The notes: a model not told the origin generated them from the sequence alone. 42,469 bases of DNA from CAZOEL01 sp964578835 (GCA_964578835.1 CAZOEL010000062.1:1-42469); one strand, 5' to 3'; shown: positions 17,630-26,161, numbered from the stretch's first letter. Numbers and translations: made by a program.

Positions 17630-17850
17630 TCAACCAGATTCCATTCCGCTCCATGACTCTAACCTCATGCGGATGACGCTCATCCCTTGCACTCCAAAGA
17701 GTCGTTAGGGGAATGAGTGAAGCGGCGTAGGCTTCGTCCATAATTGTAAGAGGGGAGAGTTCTTGCGGAGGAAAAGAGCAGGGCTCGATTGGAACTGTAA
17801 AGGGCTGATGTGTTTAACGTCTTGCATGATGACCTATGGAGGAGGGGGAA

Positions 17851-18822
17851 ATGAGAAAAGGTGCGGTTGTAAGCATTGTCTTTTTGGCTCTTGTGGGGTT
17901 GAACTGCGCTTCGGCTCTTGCCGGGGGCGGAGGGGCATACCCGAAAGGGGCGGAAGGAGCTTTCGTGGGCATGGCGCCGCCGCCCGGCTTCACCTTCGTG
18001 AACTACATGATGTATTACCATGCGGACGATTTCATGGACAACACGGGAGACAAGCTTTCGGTCTTCGATGACGCCTCCGTCTATGCGGAGGTGATGCGCT
18101 TTATCTGGATAAGCAATCAGAAGATCTTCGGCGCCGACTACGGTCAGCACTTCTTCCTGCCGGTGCTCCATGCGGACATTGACTTCAACGCTCCCGTTGG
18201 ACCGAAGGGCAAGCGGCGCTACTCCGATCACAACATCCCCTACTTTATCTATTCTCCCGCCATACTTGCATGGCACGCCTGCGGGGGAAAGCTCCACGCA
18301 GTCGCAGCCACAGACATCTTCATCCCCCTCTACAATGAAGAGGGGGGAAACCTCGCAAGCGTTGGGAGAAACTTCTGGACCATAGAGCCGGTGCTCGCCG
18401 TCACCTGGCTTCCGATAAAGCAGCTCGAAATTTCAGCCAAGTTCATGTACGACTTCAACACCAAGCAAGATGACATGCCTCACCCGAGCGGCTTTGAGTT
18501 CGACAGAACTCCAGGTCAGGAGTTTCATTTCGACTACAACATCTCCTATGCGGTTCTCGAGAACCTGAGGCTTGGAGCAGGCGGATACTTCTACTGGCAA
18601 ACGACCGATGATGACTTCGACTTCGGAAACGATGTGCCATTGCCCGCCCAGGCGGTGCTCAAGACCACAGAGGACGATCTCTCCAGGGTCTGGGCGATCG
18701 GTCCCGGAGTCTGGTATCAGCACAAGAACATGTTCTTTGAGCTGAGATCGCAGTTCGAGATGGACGCCGAGAATATCACAGAAGGGTTCAATGCCTGGTT
18801 CAAATTCAGCTATGTTTTTTAG
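17851..18822 (+). CDS. Outer-membrane channel of the phenol-degradation (MetA/SphA) family
   Basis: This protein of about 323 residues has a clear Sec signal peptide (MRKGAVVSIVFLALVGLN..., cleavage near SALA-GGG). The body alternates polar and hydrophobic residues, is rich in Tyr, Trp, Phe and Asp, and ends in an aromatic residue (WFKFSYVF), the hallmark of an outer-membrane beta barrel. The pattern with GGKLHAVAATDIFIPLYN and IEPVLAVTWLP resembles the phenol-MetA/SphA group, found next to operons for aromatic compounds. The start at 17851 is chosen because GGAGGAGGGGG lies just upstream; the frame also opens at 17836. It is the first gene after the sigma-54 promoter, so substrate uptake for the pathway is the likely job. 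Confidence 0.82.
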   Translation: MRKGAVVSIVFLALVGLNCASALAGGGGAYPKGAEGAFVGMAPPPGFTFVNYMMYYHADDFMDNTGDKLSVFDDASVYAEVMRFIWISNQKIFGADYGQHFFLPVLHADIDFNAPVGPKGKRRYSDHNIPYFIYSPAILAWHACGGKLHAVAATDIFIPLYNEEGGNLASVGRNFWTIEPVLAVTWLPIKQLEISAKFMYDFNTKQDDMPHPSGFEFDRTPGQEFHFDYNISYAVLENLRLGAGGYFYWQTTDDDFDFGNDVPLPAQAVLKTTEDDLSRVWAIGPGVWYQHKNMFFELRSQFEMDAENITEGFNAWFKFSYVF

Positions 18823-18991
18823 AGGTTGAACGTCTGGAGCGGCGCTTATCGAGTGAGCAGCCGCCTAGACTTAGGTTGAGCTATTTAGTTCCTTCTCGTT
18901 TTAAGATCTTGTTACGCCCTCTTCATCCTGTTGATCCTCTCAAGTGCGGAAGTTCCTGTTCAGTCGATCTCGTAGGGAAGAAAAAGTAAAT

Positions 18992-19016
18992 GCGGAGTCG
19001 CCTTTTCCGACTCCGC
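18992..19016. terminator. Strong hairpin between channel gene and Mo hydroxylase genes
   Basis: Perfect arms GCGGAGTCG and CGACTCCGC enclose a seven-base loop. On the plus strand only TTGATC follows, so complete termination is unlikely. It may lower or process read-through from the channel gene, or end transcription on the other strand, where a T-rich stretch follows. The rest of 18823-19136 shows no gene and no clear promoter. Confidence 0.5.
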
Positions 19017-19136
19017 TTGATCGGGAATGCTCAGTAGCCGGGTTTCCAGTTAGCGGACAAAGAGAAAATGGAGACTTGATTCACACACGGCGTCTGGAGT
19101 GTTGGCTCAAGTACTCTCAAGAAAAGGAGAAAAAGG

Positions 19137-20066
19137 ATGAGCAGTCGCATTTTGCCGGAATTTGAGTTGTTTATGCCGCAAAGCATCCAGGAGGCTGTCG
19201 GGCTTCTGGCGCGGTACAAAGACCAGGCAGTCGTTTTGGCTGGTGGGACAGATCTCATGATTCATCTCAAAGCAGAAGGTGAAAAGGCTGCTTTCAGAGA
19301 TGGGCAAGAGAAAACGCGAAAGCAGCTGACAACAGTCTTCCACCCCGACTACATCGTGAGCCTGAGCGAGGTGCCGGATCTCGACCACATTTACTTTTCA
19401 GAGCAGGAAGGGCTCAAGATCGGCGCTATGGCTACGCTCGCCCAAATAACGGAGTCTAGCGTCGTTAAAGAACGTTATCCAGCCGTCTGGAAGTCGGCCG
19501 CCATGAACGGAACCGTCCAGACCCGCAATGTGGCTACCCTGGTCGGCAACCTCTTGCGCGGTTCTCCAGCGGGAGACTGCTGCTGCGCCGCTCTTGCCTG
19601 CGGTGGCAGCGTCGTTCTGCAGGGGCCAGAGGGCAAAAGAGAGGTGAACATAGACGAATTCTGGCTTGGCTATAGAAAAACGGCCAGAAAACCTGATGAA
19701 TTGGCGCTGGAGGTAAAGCTTCCGATTCCTCGCAACGGAACTGTTTGCGCTTTCAATTGCCTTACGCGCGTTAATGAAGACATATCCAAGATCAACACGG
19801 CGGTGAAATTGGTTATGGAAGGCAAACGCTGTAAAGAGGCGAGGATAGCCATGGGGTGCGTGGCGCCTACGCCTCTGCGCCTCAAAAGATCGGAATCCAT
19901 ACTGCAGGATAAGGAAATAACGGAAGATCTCTGCGAAACTTTGAAAGAGTCGGTCGGACAAGAGATCAGTCCTATCGACGATGTTCGCTCATCAGCTGAA
20001 TATAGACGCGAAGTGGCTGGAATACTGATCAAGAGGACGATTCTTGCGGCGTGCAACGGCCGCTGA
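19137..20066 (+). CDS. Molybdenum hydroxylase, FAD-binding medium subunit
   Basis: This 309-residue subunit of a xanthine dehydrogenase/CO dehydrogenase-family enzyme passes electrons from the [2Fe-2S] clusters through FAD to an acceptor. The FAD pyrophosphate loop is AGGTDLMIHLK (about 34-45), and the second FAD motif is TRNVATLVGNLLRGSPAGD. It lacks the roughly 40-residue [4Fe-4S] insertion of 4-hydroxybenzoyl-CoA reductase beta, so that enzyme is less likely. The run GDCCCAAL in the FAD region is Cys-rich and unusual. AAAAGGAG precedes the ATG. It is followed by the small and large subunit genes in the order M-S-L. Confidence 0.92.
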   Translation: MSSRILPEFELFMPQSIQEAVGLLARYKDQAVVLAGGTDLMIHLKAEGEKAAFRDGQEKTRKQLTTVFHPDYIVSLSEVPDLDHIYFSEQEGLKIGAMATLAQITESSVVKERYPAVWKSAAMNGTVQTRNVATLVGNLLRGSPAGDCCCAALACGGSVVLQGPEGKREVNIDEFWLGYRKTARKPDELALEVKLPIPRNGTVCAFNCLTRVNEDISKINTAVKLVMEGKRCKEARIAMGCVAPTPLRLKRSESILQDKEITEDLCETLKESVGQEISPIDDVRSSAEYRREVAGILIKRTILAACNGR

Positions 20067-20104
20067 GCCAAAGCAGGGTTCTTCTTCAGAAAGGAGCTCG
20101 GTTT

Positions 20105-20593
20105 ATGAAAAGACGTTCCATTACTCTGTATGTAAATGACGATGAATACAACCTGGAGGTTCCGGTCAATCGCACTCTGCTCCAGGTGTTGCGTGAAGAT
20201 TTGAATCTGGTGGGAACGAAGTACGGATGCGGCACCGGGGAATGCGGCGCGTGTACGGTCCTTATCGACGGGAACAAGTCGATGCTCGCCTGTCTGGCGC
20301 TTGCGGCAACAATGAACGGCAGGAGAATCACAACCATAGAGGGACTGGAAAAGGATGGGGAACTCGACCTCGTTCAGCAGGCCTTCATAGACAAACACGC
20401 CACTCAATGCGGGTATTGCACGCCCGGCATGGTGTTGAAGTCCAAGAGCCTTCTCAGCAATAACCCTCGCCCGAGCGAAGAGGAAATCCGGGAATATCTG
20501 GAAGGGAACATCTGCCGTTGTACGGGCTATGTCAAGATTGTGGACGCCGTTAAGCACGCCAGCGACTTGATGACCTTTCAGGTCGCCAAATAA
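20105..20593 (+). CDS. Molybdenum hydroxylase, 2x[2Fe-2S] small subunit
   Basis: This small subunit of about 162 residues has a plant-type [2Fe-2S] domain (GCGTGECGACTVL plus a later Cys in MLACLALA). Its C-terminal four-helix [2Fe-2S] domain has CGYCTPGM and CRCTGY. It relays electrons from the Mo site to FAD. I take the ATG at 20105 (MKRRSITLYVND), which has AAAGGAG upstream and the family's usual length; the frame opens 54 bases earlier inside the previous gene. Confidence 0.95.
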   Translation: MKRRSITLYVNDDEYNLEVPVNRTLLQVLREDLNLVGTKYGCGTGECGACTVLIDGNKSMLACLALAATMNGRRITTIEGLEKDGELDLVQQAFIDKHATQCGYCTPGMVLKSKSLLSNNPRPSEEEIREYLEGNICRCTGYVKIVDAVKHASDLMTFQVAK

Positions 20594-20612
20594 GAGAAGG
20601 AGGAGGCGTTAC

Positions 20613-23030
20613 ATGACCGAGTTCATTTCAATAGGAAAGAGAATACCCAAGATCGACGCTAAAGCCAAGGTGACCGGGCGCGTTGCATTTGCCGATGATC
20701 TTCGATTTCCCGGAATGCTTTATGGCAAGGTGGTTCGCTGCTGGGAGCATGCGCATGCGCTTGTTAAGCATCTGGATTTCAGTGAAGCTCTAAAAGAGCC
20801 GGGGGTTGTGAAGATCCTGGGTCCCAAAGACGTCACTCAGAAAGGGTATAACACGGGCGTGCTGGATTTGATGGTCCCGGAGCCGGTGAGCAAAAACATT
20901 CTGCGCGATATCGAGGATCAGCATCTTTTCACGGATCATGTAAAGCACCAGGGCGACGGAATTTGCGGCATCATCGCCAAGACCGAGGAAGCCGCCGAGA
21001 GAGCCGCCAAACTGATCAAGGTGGAATATGAGCCGCTGCCGATTTATCTCACAGCACAGGAATCCATGAAGCCTGACGCGCTTCAGTTCAACCCGGAGAA
21101 GCCGGGCAACCGGGCCTTCAATTTGCCGCAGGAGCTTTTCCCCAACAACACCTACGGCTGGGGAGACGCCAATGAAGCGATGAAGGAAGCAGACCTGGTC
21201 GTAGAGGACACCTTCTATGTTCCCAAGGTGAAGCAGTGTCAGGCCGAGCCCCATACGTACCTAGCTCTCTATGACGATGAAGACCGCCTCAACTGCTGGA
21301 CTTCCACTCAGATGCCAAAGTGCGTTCATGCGAAATTGGCCAGGCTCTTCGAGCTTCCGATGAGCCGCGTCAAGGTCAACCAGACCACCGTAGGCGGCGG
21401 TTTTGGGGCGCGCCTCGGCATGATCATGGAGCCGGAAGCCTGCGCGATGGCGATGGCGGTTCCGGGAAAGCATGTAAAGGTAAGCGCTCTCCGTGAAGAA
21501 GACTGGGTTATGTCTGAAAGCCGCCACCCGGGCCAATATTGGATGAAGATCGGCTTCAAGAAAGACGGAGAGCCTCTGGCTGTGGATGCGCATTTCACCA
21601 GCAACGGCGGTGGATATTTCACCCACGCTTCGGGCGTAGCCTTCACAACCGGCGCATGGCTTATCGGAATGTATAAGTGGGGCGCCTGCAACTACAAGGG
21701 CGATCGGTATTACACCAATACGGCGCCCTGTGGGGCGTATCGAGGCTATGGCAATCCTCAGACCAATTTCGTTATGGAGCAGTTGATCGACCGCGCCTTG
21801 GCGCAGTTGGAGATCGACCCTGTCGAATGGCGCAAGAAATGGCACAAGACCACCGGTGACGATGGCTGGTGCCTCGGTGTGCCTTATTCTTCCTGCGGTT
21901 TGGACGAATGCCTCGAGAAGGGCGCCGATGCGATCGGTTGGAAAGAAAAACGCCAGAAATACGCAAAGCAGAACGGAACCAAACGTCGTGGCGTTGGAGT
22001 GGCCGTTATGAACCACACGAGCGGCGCCATGCCCATGCTGCACGAGCATACCACTGTAACCATCAAGCTCAACGAGGACGCCACGGCTGAAGTGATGTTT
22101 TCCTGTTCCGACCTCGGGACCGGAGGGCATACGGCTCTCAAGCAGATTGCTTCGGAGTCCCTTGGATTCCCTCTCGATGACATACACATCAAGGCCTGTG
22201 ATTCGGATGTTTCCGGCTTCGATATCGGCGCCCACGCCAGCCGCACCCTTTATGTGGGCGGGAATGCCGTACATGAAGCGGCTATGGATGTCAGACGGCA
22301 GATTTTAGAGCGTGCTGCCGCGAAGCTTGGAGTGAAGCCTGAAGACCTGGAGATGAAAGACAAAAAAATCTATGTCAAGGACAATCCCGAGAAGCGTACG
22401 GACGTTCGGACGATCTGCTACGAGGGCGTGTACGCCTTCCTTGATCCCGCCTCAGGGCAGCGTATGGGAACGCCTGGACAAATCCAGGGCTACTCCAGCT
22501 ATTACGCCAATCATAACAGCCCACCCTTTGCCGCGGCGTTCGCCGAGGTGGAAGTGGATACGGAAACGGGTGAGGTCAAGGTGCTTGAAGTGGTCAATGC
22601 TCATGATATCGGCCGCGCCATCCATCCGCCCTCAGTGGAAGGACAGCTCGAAGGCGGAGTGCAGCAAGCCCTGGGCATGGCGCTTACTGAGGAAACCTAT
22701 TACGATGAAAAAGGTCTCATCCTCAATAACTCTTATACGGACTACAAGGTCTTCGGCCCGGTCGACATGCCGAAGTGCACGAGCCTCTTGATTGAGCAGC
22801 CCGACCCCATTGGCCCTTACGGCGCAAAAAGTGTGGGGGAATCGGGCCTCGTAGCCCCTACGGGCGCTGTGGCCAACGCCGTGTTCAACGCCATCGGGAT
22901 ACAGTTCACGGGAGCTCCGATCACACCGGAAAAGGTTCTCAAGGCCATTAAGGAAAAGGGCTTGAATACCTGTTCCGTTGTTCCGTACGGATACGGATCG
23001 ATCACTATATGCAGGCATAACAAGAAGTAA
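20613..23030 (+). CDS. Molybdenum hydroxylase, catalytic molybdopterin subunit
   Basis: This 805-residue large subunit hydroxylates a carbon, usually next to a ring nitrogen or in an aldehyde, using water as oxygen source. Motifs in order are GKRIPKIDAKAKVTG at the N-terminus, GGGFGARLG (261-269, the glycine-rich Mo loop), PCGAYRGYGNPQTNF (about 371-385) and GESG near 742-745, whose Glu743 matches the catalytic base. AYRGYG resembles the xanthine dehydrogenase AFRGFG type and not the AYRCSFR loop of CO dehydrogenase, so CO oxidation is excluded. The substrate is unknown. Maturation genes for selenium-dependent hydroxylases follow directly. Confidence 0.93.
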   Translation: MTEFISIGKRIPKIDAKAKVTGRVAFADDLRFPGMLYGKVVRCWEHAHALVKHLDFSEALKEPGVVKILGPKDVTQKGYNTGVLDLMVPEPVSKNILRDIEDQHLFTDHVKHQGDGICGIIAKTEEAAERAAKLIKVEYEPLPIYLTAQESMKPDALQFNPEKPGNRAFNLPQELFPNNTYGWGDANEAMKEADLVVEDTFYVPKVKQCQAEPHTYLALYDDEDRLNCWTSTQMPKCVHAKLARLFELPMSRVKVNQTTVGGGFGARLGMIMEPEACAMAMAVPGKHVKVSALREEDWVMSESRHPGQYWMKIGFKKDGEPLAVDAHFTSNGGGYFTHASGVAFTTGAWLIGMYKWGACNYKGDRYYTNTAPCGAYRGYGNPQTNFVMEQLIDRALAQLEIDPVEWRKKWHKTTGDDGWCLGVPYSSCGLDECLEKGADAIGWKEKRQKYAKQNGTKRRGVGVAVMNHTSGAMPMLHEHTTVTIKLNEDATAEVMFSCSDLGTGGHTALKQIASESLGFPLDDIHIKACDSDVSGFDIGAHASRTLYVGGNAVHEAAMDVRRQILERAAAKLGVKPEDLEMKDKKIYVKDNPEKRTDVRTICYEGVYAFLDPASGQRMGTPGQIQGYSSYYANHNSPPFAAAFAEVEVDTETGEVKVLEVVNAHDIGRAIHPPSVEGQLEGGVQQALGMALTEETYYDEKGLILNNSYTDYKVFGPVDMPKCTSLLIEQPDPIGPYGAKSVGESGLVAPTGAVANAVFNAIGIQFTGAPITPEKVLKAIKEKGLNTCSVVPYGYGSITICRHNKK

Positions 23031-23152
23031 GGCTTAAATTGGCTCTCTTGGCGAGATCGACGGGATGGTCGGGAGCTGGAAGTCATCTTTAAGACCGGCG
23101 CTCCCTCTGATCATCCTGTCGATCCGCAATGCGCGAATTAGGGAGAAACGGG

Positions 23153-24028
23153 TTGAACCGGTCTTTTATCGGACAAAAGCTGTGGCTGGAAGATAAGGGA
23201 GTGATCTCCCTGGTCGGGAGCGGCGGGAAAACCACCCTTATGTTTTCCCTTGCAAAATGGATGAGGGCTCGAGGGAAGAGAGTAATTACCACGACGACTA
23301 CGAAGATCTTCATGCCGGCGCCGACGCAGACTCCCGCCGTGGTTTTTTCCGAGAAACCGGAACAACTTTTCTCGCAGGCGGAAAAGCTTTTGGATCGTTA
23401 CGGACACATGACCGCAGGCGCCGGACATCTGGCGGACCAGAACAAAATCAAGGGGCTTTCGCCGGAAATCATCGACGCTCTCAGCCAATCCGGCATAGCG
23501 GATTGGATCGTCGTGGAAGCGGACGGCTCAGCTGGACGTCCGCTGAAGGCGCCTGCGCCTCACGAGCCCGTCATCCCGGCGCAGACGCGGCTCCTCATGG
23601 CCGTCATCGGACTGGCCGGGATAGGAAAGCCCCTTGATGAAAGCAATGTTTTTCGGACCAATATCTTCGCATCCCTCACAAACCTGTCGCTGCAGGAGAC
23701 GATTACCGCTTCTTCCGTGGCGGCAGTCATCCTGCATGACGAGGGAATCATGAAAGGCGCGCCGGCCGGCGCCGATAAGCTTGTCTTCTTAAACAAAGCT
23801 GAGCGGGAAGAATGCCATGCAGCCGGAGAGGAAGTCGCTTCGCTGCTTCTTGAGCGTGGGGCGGATAAGCTCAGCGGCGTTGTCATTGGGTCCGCCTCGC
23901 AGCCCCCCGATTGCTGGCAGCGGCTTGACGGAAAAGAATGCCGGGATAGAGGACAAGAGAGCAGAAAGCCGGAATCTTGCTGCGCGGAAAGCTCGGAGAC
24001 GCTCGAACATACAAGGAACACGCAATGA
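23153..24028 (+). CDS. yqeC: YqeC-type selenium-dependent hydroxylase accessory protein
   Basis: This protein of about 291 residues has a P-loop (VGSGGKTTLMFSLAKW), a TTTTTKIF stretch and the family hallmark VEADGSAGRPLKAPAPHEPV (about residues 120-140). YqeC proteins accompany selenium-dependent molybdenum hydroxylases and are thought to help build or insert the special Mo site, though the chemistry is not settled. The frame opens at ATG 23129 without a ribosome site; the TTG at 23153 has GGGAG seven bases upstream and gives the usual family start, so I prefer it. Its stop overlaps the next gene's ATG by four bases. Confidence 0.88.
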   Translation: MNRSFIGQKLWLEDKGVISLVGSGGKTTLMFSLAKWMRARGKRVITTTTTKIFMPAPTQTPAVVFSEKPEQLFSQAEKLLDRYGHMTAGAGHLADQNKIKGLSPEIIDALSQSGIADWIVVEADGSAGRPLKAPAPHEPVIPAQTRLLMAVIGLAGIGKPLDESNVFRTNIFASLTNLSLQETITASSVAAVILHDEGIMKGAPAGADKLVFLNKAEREECHAAGEEVASLLLERGADKLSGVVIGSASQPPDCWQRLDGKECRDRGQESRKPESCCAESSETLEHTRNTQ

Positions 24029-24687
24029 GTGAGATCGCAGGCATCATACTCGCCGCGGGAATGTCCTCTCGAATGAAGGGGACGAACAAGCTCCTCGTCG
24101 AGCTCAATGGAAAACCGCTGCTTCAGCATGCTGTGGATAACGCTCTGGGGTCGTCTCTCGGCGAGATCGTCGTCGTTCTCGGAAACGGGTATGAGCACAT
24201 CGTTGAAGTCATTGATTTCAAAGGCTCTACGGTTGTTTTCAATCCGGATTTCGCCAGCGGGCAAAGCGCTTCTCTCAAATCTGGAATTGCAGCAGTAGGG
24301 GCCGCCTGCGAGGCAGTTCTCTTCATGCTGGGCGATCAACCACTGGTCGATCCCCGAATCATCGACGCCATAGTTGAAAGATTCGAAGAAGCTCAGGCGC
24401 CGATCGTAGCCCCGGTTTTTTGCGGCAGGCTGGGTAATCCCGTCCTCTTTGGGCGGTCCCTCTTTCAACGCATACTTGCGATCGAGGGAGATACCGGCGC
24501 TCGAGCTCTCCTCAAGACGCACAATGAATCCATTTCGAAGGTGGAAGTCGGGCACAACGGCATTCATCTGGATGTGGATACATGGGAGGACTATGCGGAT
24601 CTGCCAAGAAATGTCGTAAGCGAGTATGGAAATATGGGAAGAATCCATCACTACGGCTGTAATCCCGAATTCCCAAGTTCCCATTAA
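24025..24687 (+). CDS. mocA: Molybdenum cofactor cytidylyltransferase-type protein (MocA)
   Basis: This protein of about 220 residues has a nucleotidyltransferase fold. Its nucleotide signature is GIILAAGMSSRMKGTNKLL, with the metal-binding region LFMLGDQPLVDP and the later motif GRLGNPVLFG. MocA transfers CMP to molybdopterin to make the cytosine dinucleotide form used by xanthine dehydrogenase-family enzymes. The start at 24025 overlaps yqeC (ATGA), and the longer frame from 23977 lies inside yqeC. It serves the adjacent hydroxylase. Confidence 0.92.
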   Translation: MSEIAGIILAAGMSSRMKGTNKLLVELNGKPLLQHAVDNALGSSLGEIVVVLGNGYEHIVEVIDFKGSTVVFNPDFASGQSASLKSGIAAVGAACEAVLFMLGDQPLVDPRIIDAIVERFEEAQAPIVAPVFCGRLGNPVLFGRSLFQRILAIEGDTGARALLKTHNESISKVEVGHNGIHLDVDTWEDYADLPRNVVSEYGNMGRIHHYGCNPEFPSSH

Positions 24688-24705
24688 CATTATGGAAGGT
24701 GAAAC

Positions 24706-25572
24706 ATGAGCCAAATCGGAGTCTGTATCAAAGGCGCGGGCGAGATGGCCAGCGCGGTGGCGTGGCGGCTCTTCATGGCCAATTTTCGCAATATCATCAT
24801 GTTGGAGGCGCCCAGACCTCTGGCGGTAAGGCGCAGAGTATCATTTTGCGAGGCGGTTTACGACGGCAGCCAGACGGTCGAAGGGGTGCATGCGGTGAGA
24901 GTCGATGACCTCGGTTCACTCAAGAGCGTATGGAAGGCGGACAAGATTGCGGTTGCTGTCGACCCGGAGTGGAATTTCCTAAAACAGCTGAGTCCCGATG
25001 TGGTGGTGGACGCCATTCTGGCCAAGAGGAACCTGGGCAGCACTATTTCTGAAGCCCCCTTGGTCATTGCCCTTGGACCCGGCTTCGAAGCCGGGAGCGA
25101 TGTGCATTATGTCATTGAGACAAACCGGGGGCACAATCTGGGCAGGATTATCGAGAATGGCTGTGCGGAGCCGAATACCGGAGTTCCTGGCAATATTAGC
25201 GGCTTCACGGCAGAACGGCTTCTGAGGGCGCCGGGGCCCGGCGTTTTTAGCTCGAAAAAAGAGATCGGAGATAGGGTTAGAAAGGGCGAGATCGTTGGCT
25301 ACGTAGATGAGATAAAAGTGGAGGCCCGGATAGATGGCGTTCTGCGCGGTCTCATCCGGCCTCGCCTTCTTGTTAGAAAGAACCTCAAGATAGGCGACAT
25401 AGATCCACGAGGCGAGACGGTTTCCTGCGATACCATTTCCGATAAGGCCAGGGCCATTTCAGGCTCCGTGCTGGAGGCGGTTCTCAGAGGAGCGCCCAAT
25501 CCACGGATGCACCCATACGACCTCGCATTGTCTCCATACAGCCTGTTGACGAATCAGCGCTTCACAGTTTAA
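24706..25572 (+). CDS. yqeB: YqeB (EF2563-type) selenium-dependent Mo hydroxylase protein
   Basis: This 288-residue protein has an N-terminal Rossmann-like loop (VCIKGAGEMASAVAWRL), the conserved NRGHNLGRII segment with PNTGVPG, and a barrel-like C-terminal part with RPRLLVRKNLKIGDIDPRG. This matches the family named selenium-dependent molybdenum hydroxylase system protein, related to XdhC. GGAAGGTG precedes the ATG. With yqeC and mocA it forms the trio found next to such hydroxylases, for example in the E. coli yqe/ygf region and in clostridia. It suggests, but does not prove, a selenium-containing active site in the neighbouring enzyme. Confidence 0.9.
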   Translation: MSQIGVCIKGAGEMASAVAWRLFMANFRNIIMLEAPRPLAVRRRVSFCEAVYDGSQTVEGVHAVRVDDLGSLKSVWKADKIAVAVDPEWNFLKQLSPDVVVDAILAKRNLGSTISEAPLVIALGPGFEAGSDVHYVIETNRGHNLGRIIENGCAEPNTGVPGNISGFTAERLLRAPGPGVFSSKKEIGDRVRKGEIVGYVDEIKVEARIDGVLRGLIRPRLLVRKNLKIGDIDPRGETVSCDTISDKARAISGSVLEAVLRGAPNPRMHPYDLALSPYSLLTNQRFTV

Positions 25573-25641
25573 CCGTCTTGAACGGGCATTCCTCACAGGT
25601 GAGACTGTAAAGCAGTCCAATCCCCCATCTTCCCTTCCAAG

Positions 25642-25691
25642 CATGCGCGGCTGTTTTGTTCGAGTTATGGCGAACAAAGCAGCCGCGCATG
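25642..25691. repeat. Long near-perfect hairpin after the yqeB gene
   Basis: Two 21-base arms (25642-25662 and 25671-25691) match at 20 positions, the odd one forming a G-U pair in RNA; the loop is eight bases. No T-run follows on either strand, so this is not a standard terminator. It lies 70 bases after the yqeB stop and could protect the 3' end of the first operon's mRNA or slow polymerase before the second operon. Confidence 0.7.
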
Positions 25692-25715
25692 TGGCGTGCC
25701 CTCCGAAAGAAGCAA

Positions 25716-25730
25716 CTTTACACTGTCAAG
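25716..25730. promoter_or_regulatory. Palindromic operator-like site, copy 2
   Basis: CTTTACACTGTCAAG is identical to the site at 17127-17141. Here it lies 432 bases upstream of the -24 element of the second sigma-54 promoter. The distance to the promoter differs from copy 1 by 57 bases, unlike the array below, so it may be a separate activator or repressor site. Confidence 0.65.
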
Positions 25731-25924
25731 GAGCGCTTCCCTTAGAACGCGCTGCCCAGATAGAAGACATCTGATTTAGCTATGACATCGATATGATTGC
25801 TGGAACGGCGCTCTTTTCAGGTATTGGAGAGACTTATCCTCCCCCTGAGAGTCAGACCTCGGTTGGCGATAGATGGCGAAAACCGGCTTTGAAGGCGAAT
25901 TTCCGAAAAGAAGGCAATTGAAAG

Positions 25925-25973
25925 TGTAAAGTTGTAAAGTCGGCGGAAAGAGGCTCGCTTACAACCTGTAAAG
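25925..25973. promoter_or_regulatory. TGTAAAG half-site array, copy 2
   Basis: TGTAAAG occurs at 25925 and 25933, and CTTACAACCTGTAAAG at 25958-25973. Spacing within the array and to the promoter is the same as in copy 1 (dyad start to -24 GG, 190 bases), while the sequence between array and promoter is unrelated. Conserved sites in non-conserved surroundings argue for function. Confidence 0.75.
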
Positions 25974-26146
25974 GAAAGCCTTCCTCGGAGGATAGCACCG
26001 GCGGCGGATCGATTTGTTCCTTATAATCCCCTCGGCGCATCCAGGATATCGGCAGCAATCTCATTACAGGCCAAGGGCTTGTAATCTAAGTATAAATATT
26101 CATGGTCAGCTCCATCGGAGTCCTTTTCTTCTCTCCAACCGGGCAG

Positions 26147-26161
26147 TGGTACGCCTTTTGC
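26147..26161 (+). promoter_or_regulatory. Sigma-54 promoter of the amidohydrolase operon
   Basis: TGGTAC-GCCTT-TTGC is a near-consensus -24/-12 promoter with GG at 26148 and GC at 26160, ten bases between them, followed by TCAA as in the first promoter. The leader to the amidohydrolase ATG is about 160 bases. Confidence 0.88.

Larger units (their letters stand above)
16818..17850. other. One-kilobase regulatory region before the catabolic cluster
   Basis: There is no supported gene in this interval; the small open frames have no family features and no ribosome sites. It holds a palindrome (17127), a TGTAAAG array (17393-17441) and a sigma-54 promoter (17615), each described separately. The transcript from that promoter would have a leader of more than 200 bases before the channel gene. 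The leader contains one more TGTAAAG (17796-17802), which may be chance. Confidence 0.7.

Noticed and set aside
19137..23030. 4-hydroxybenzoyl-CoA reductase or CO dehydrogenase as identity of the Mo hydroxylase
   Set aside because: The FAD subunit lacks the [4Fe-4S] insertion of the former, and the Mo subunit lacks the AYRCSFR loop of the latter.
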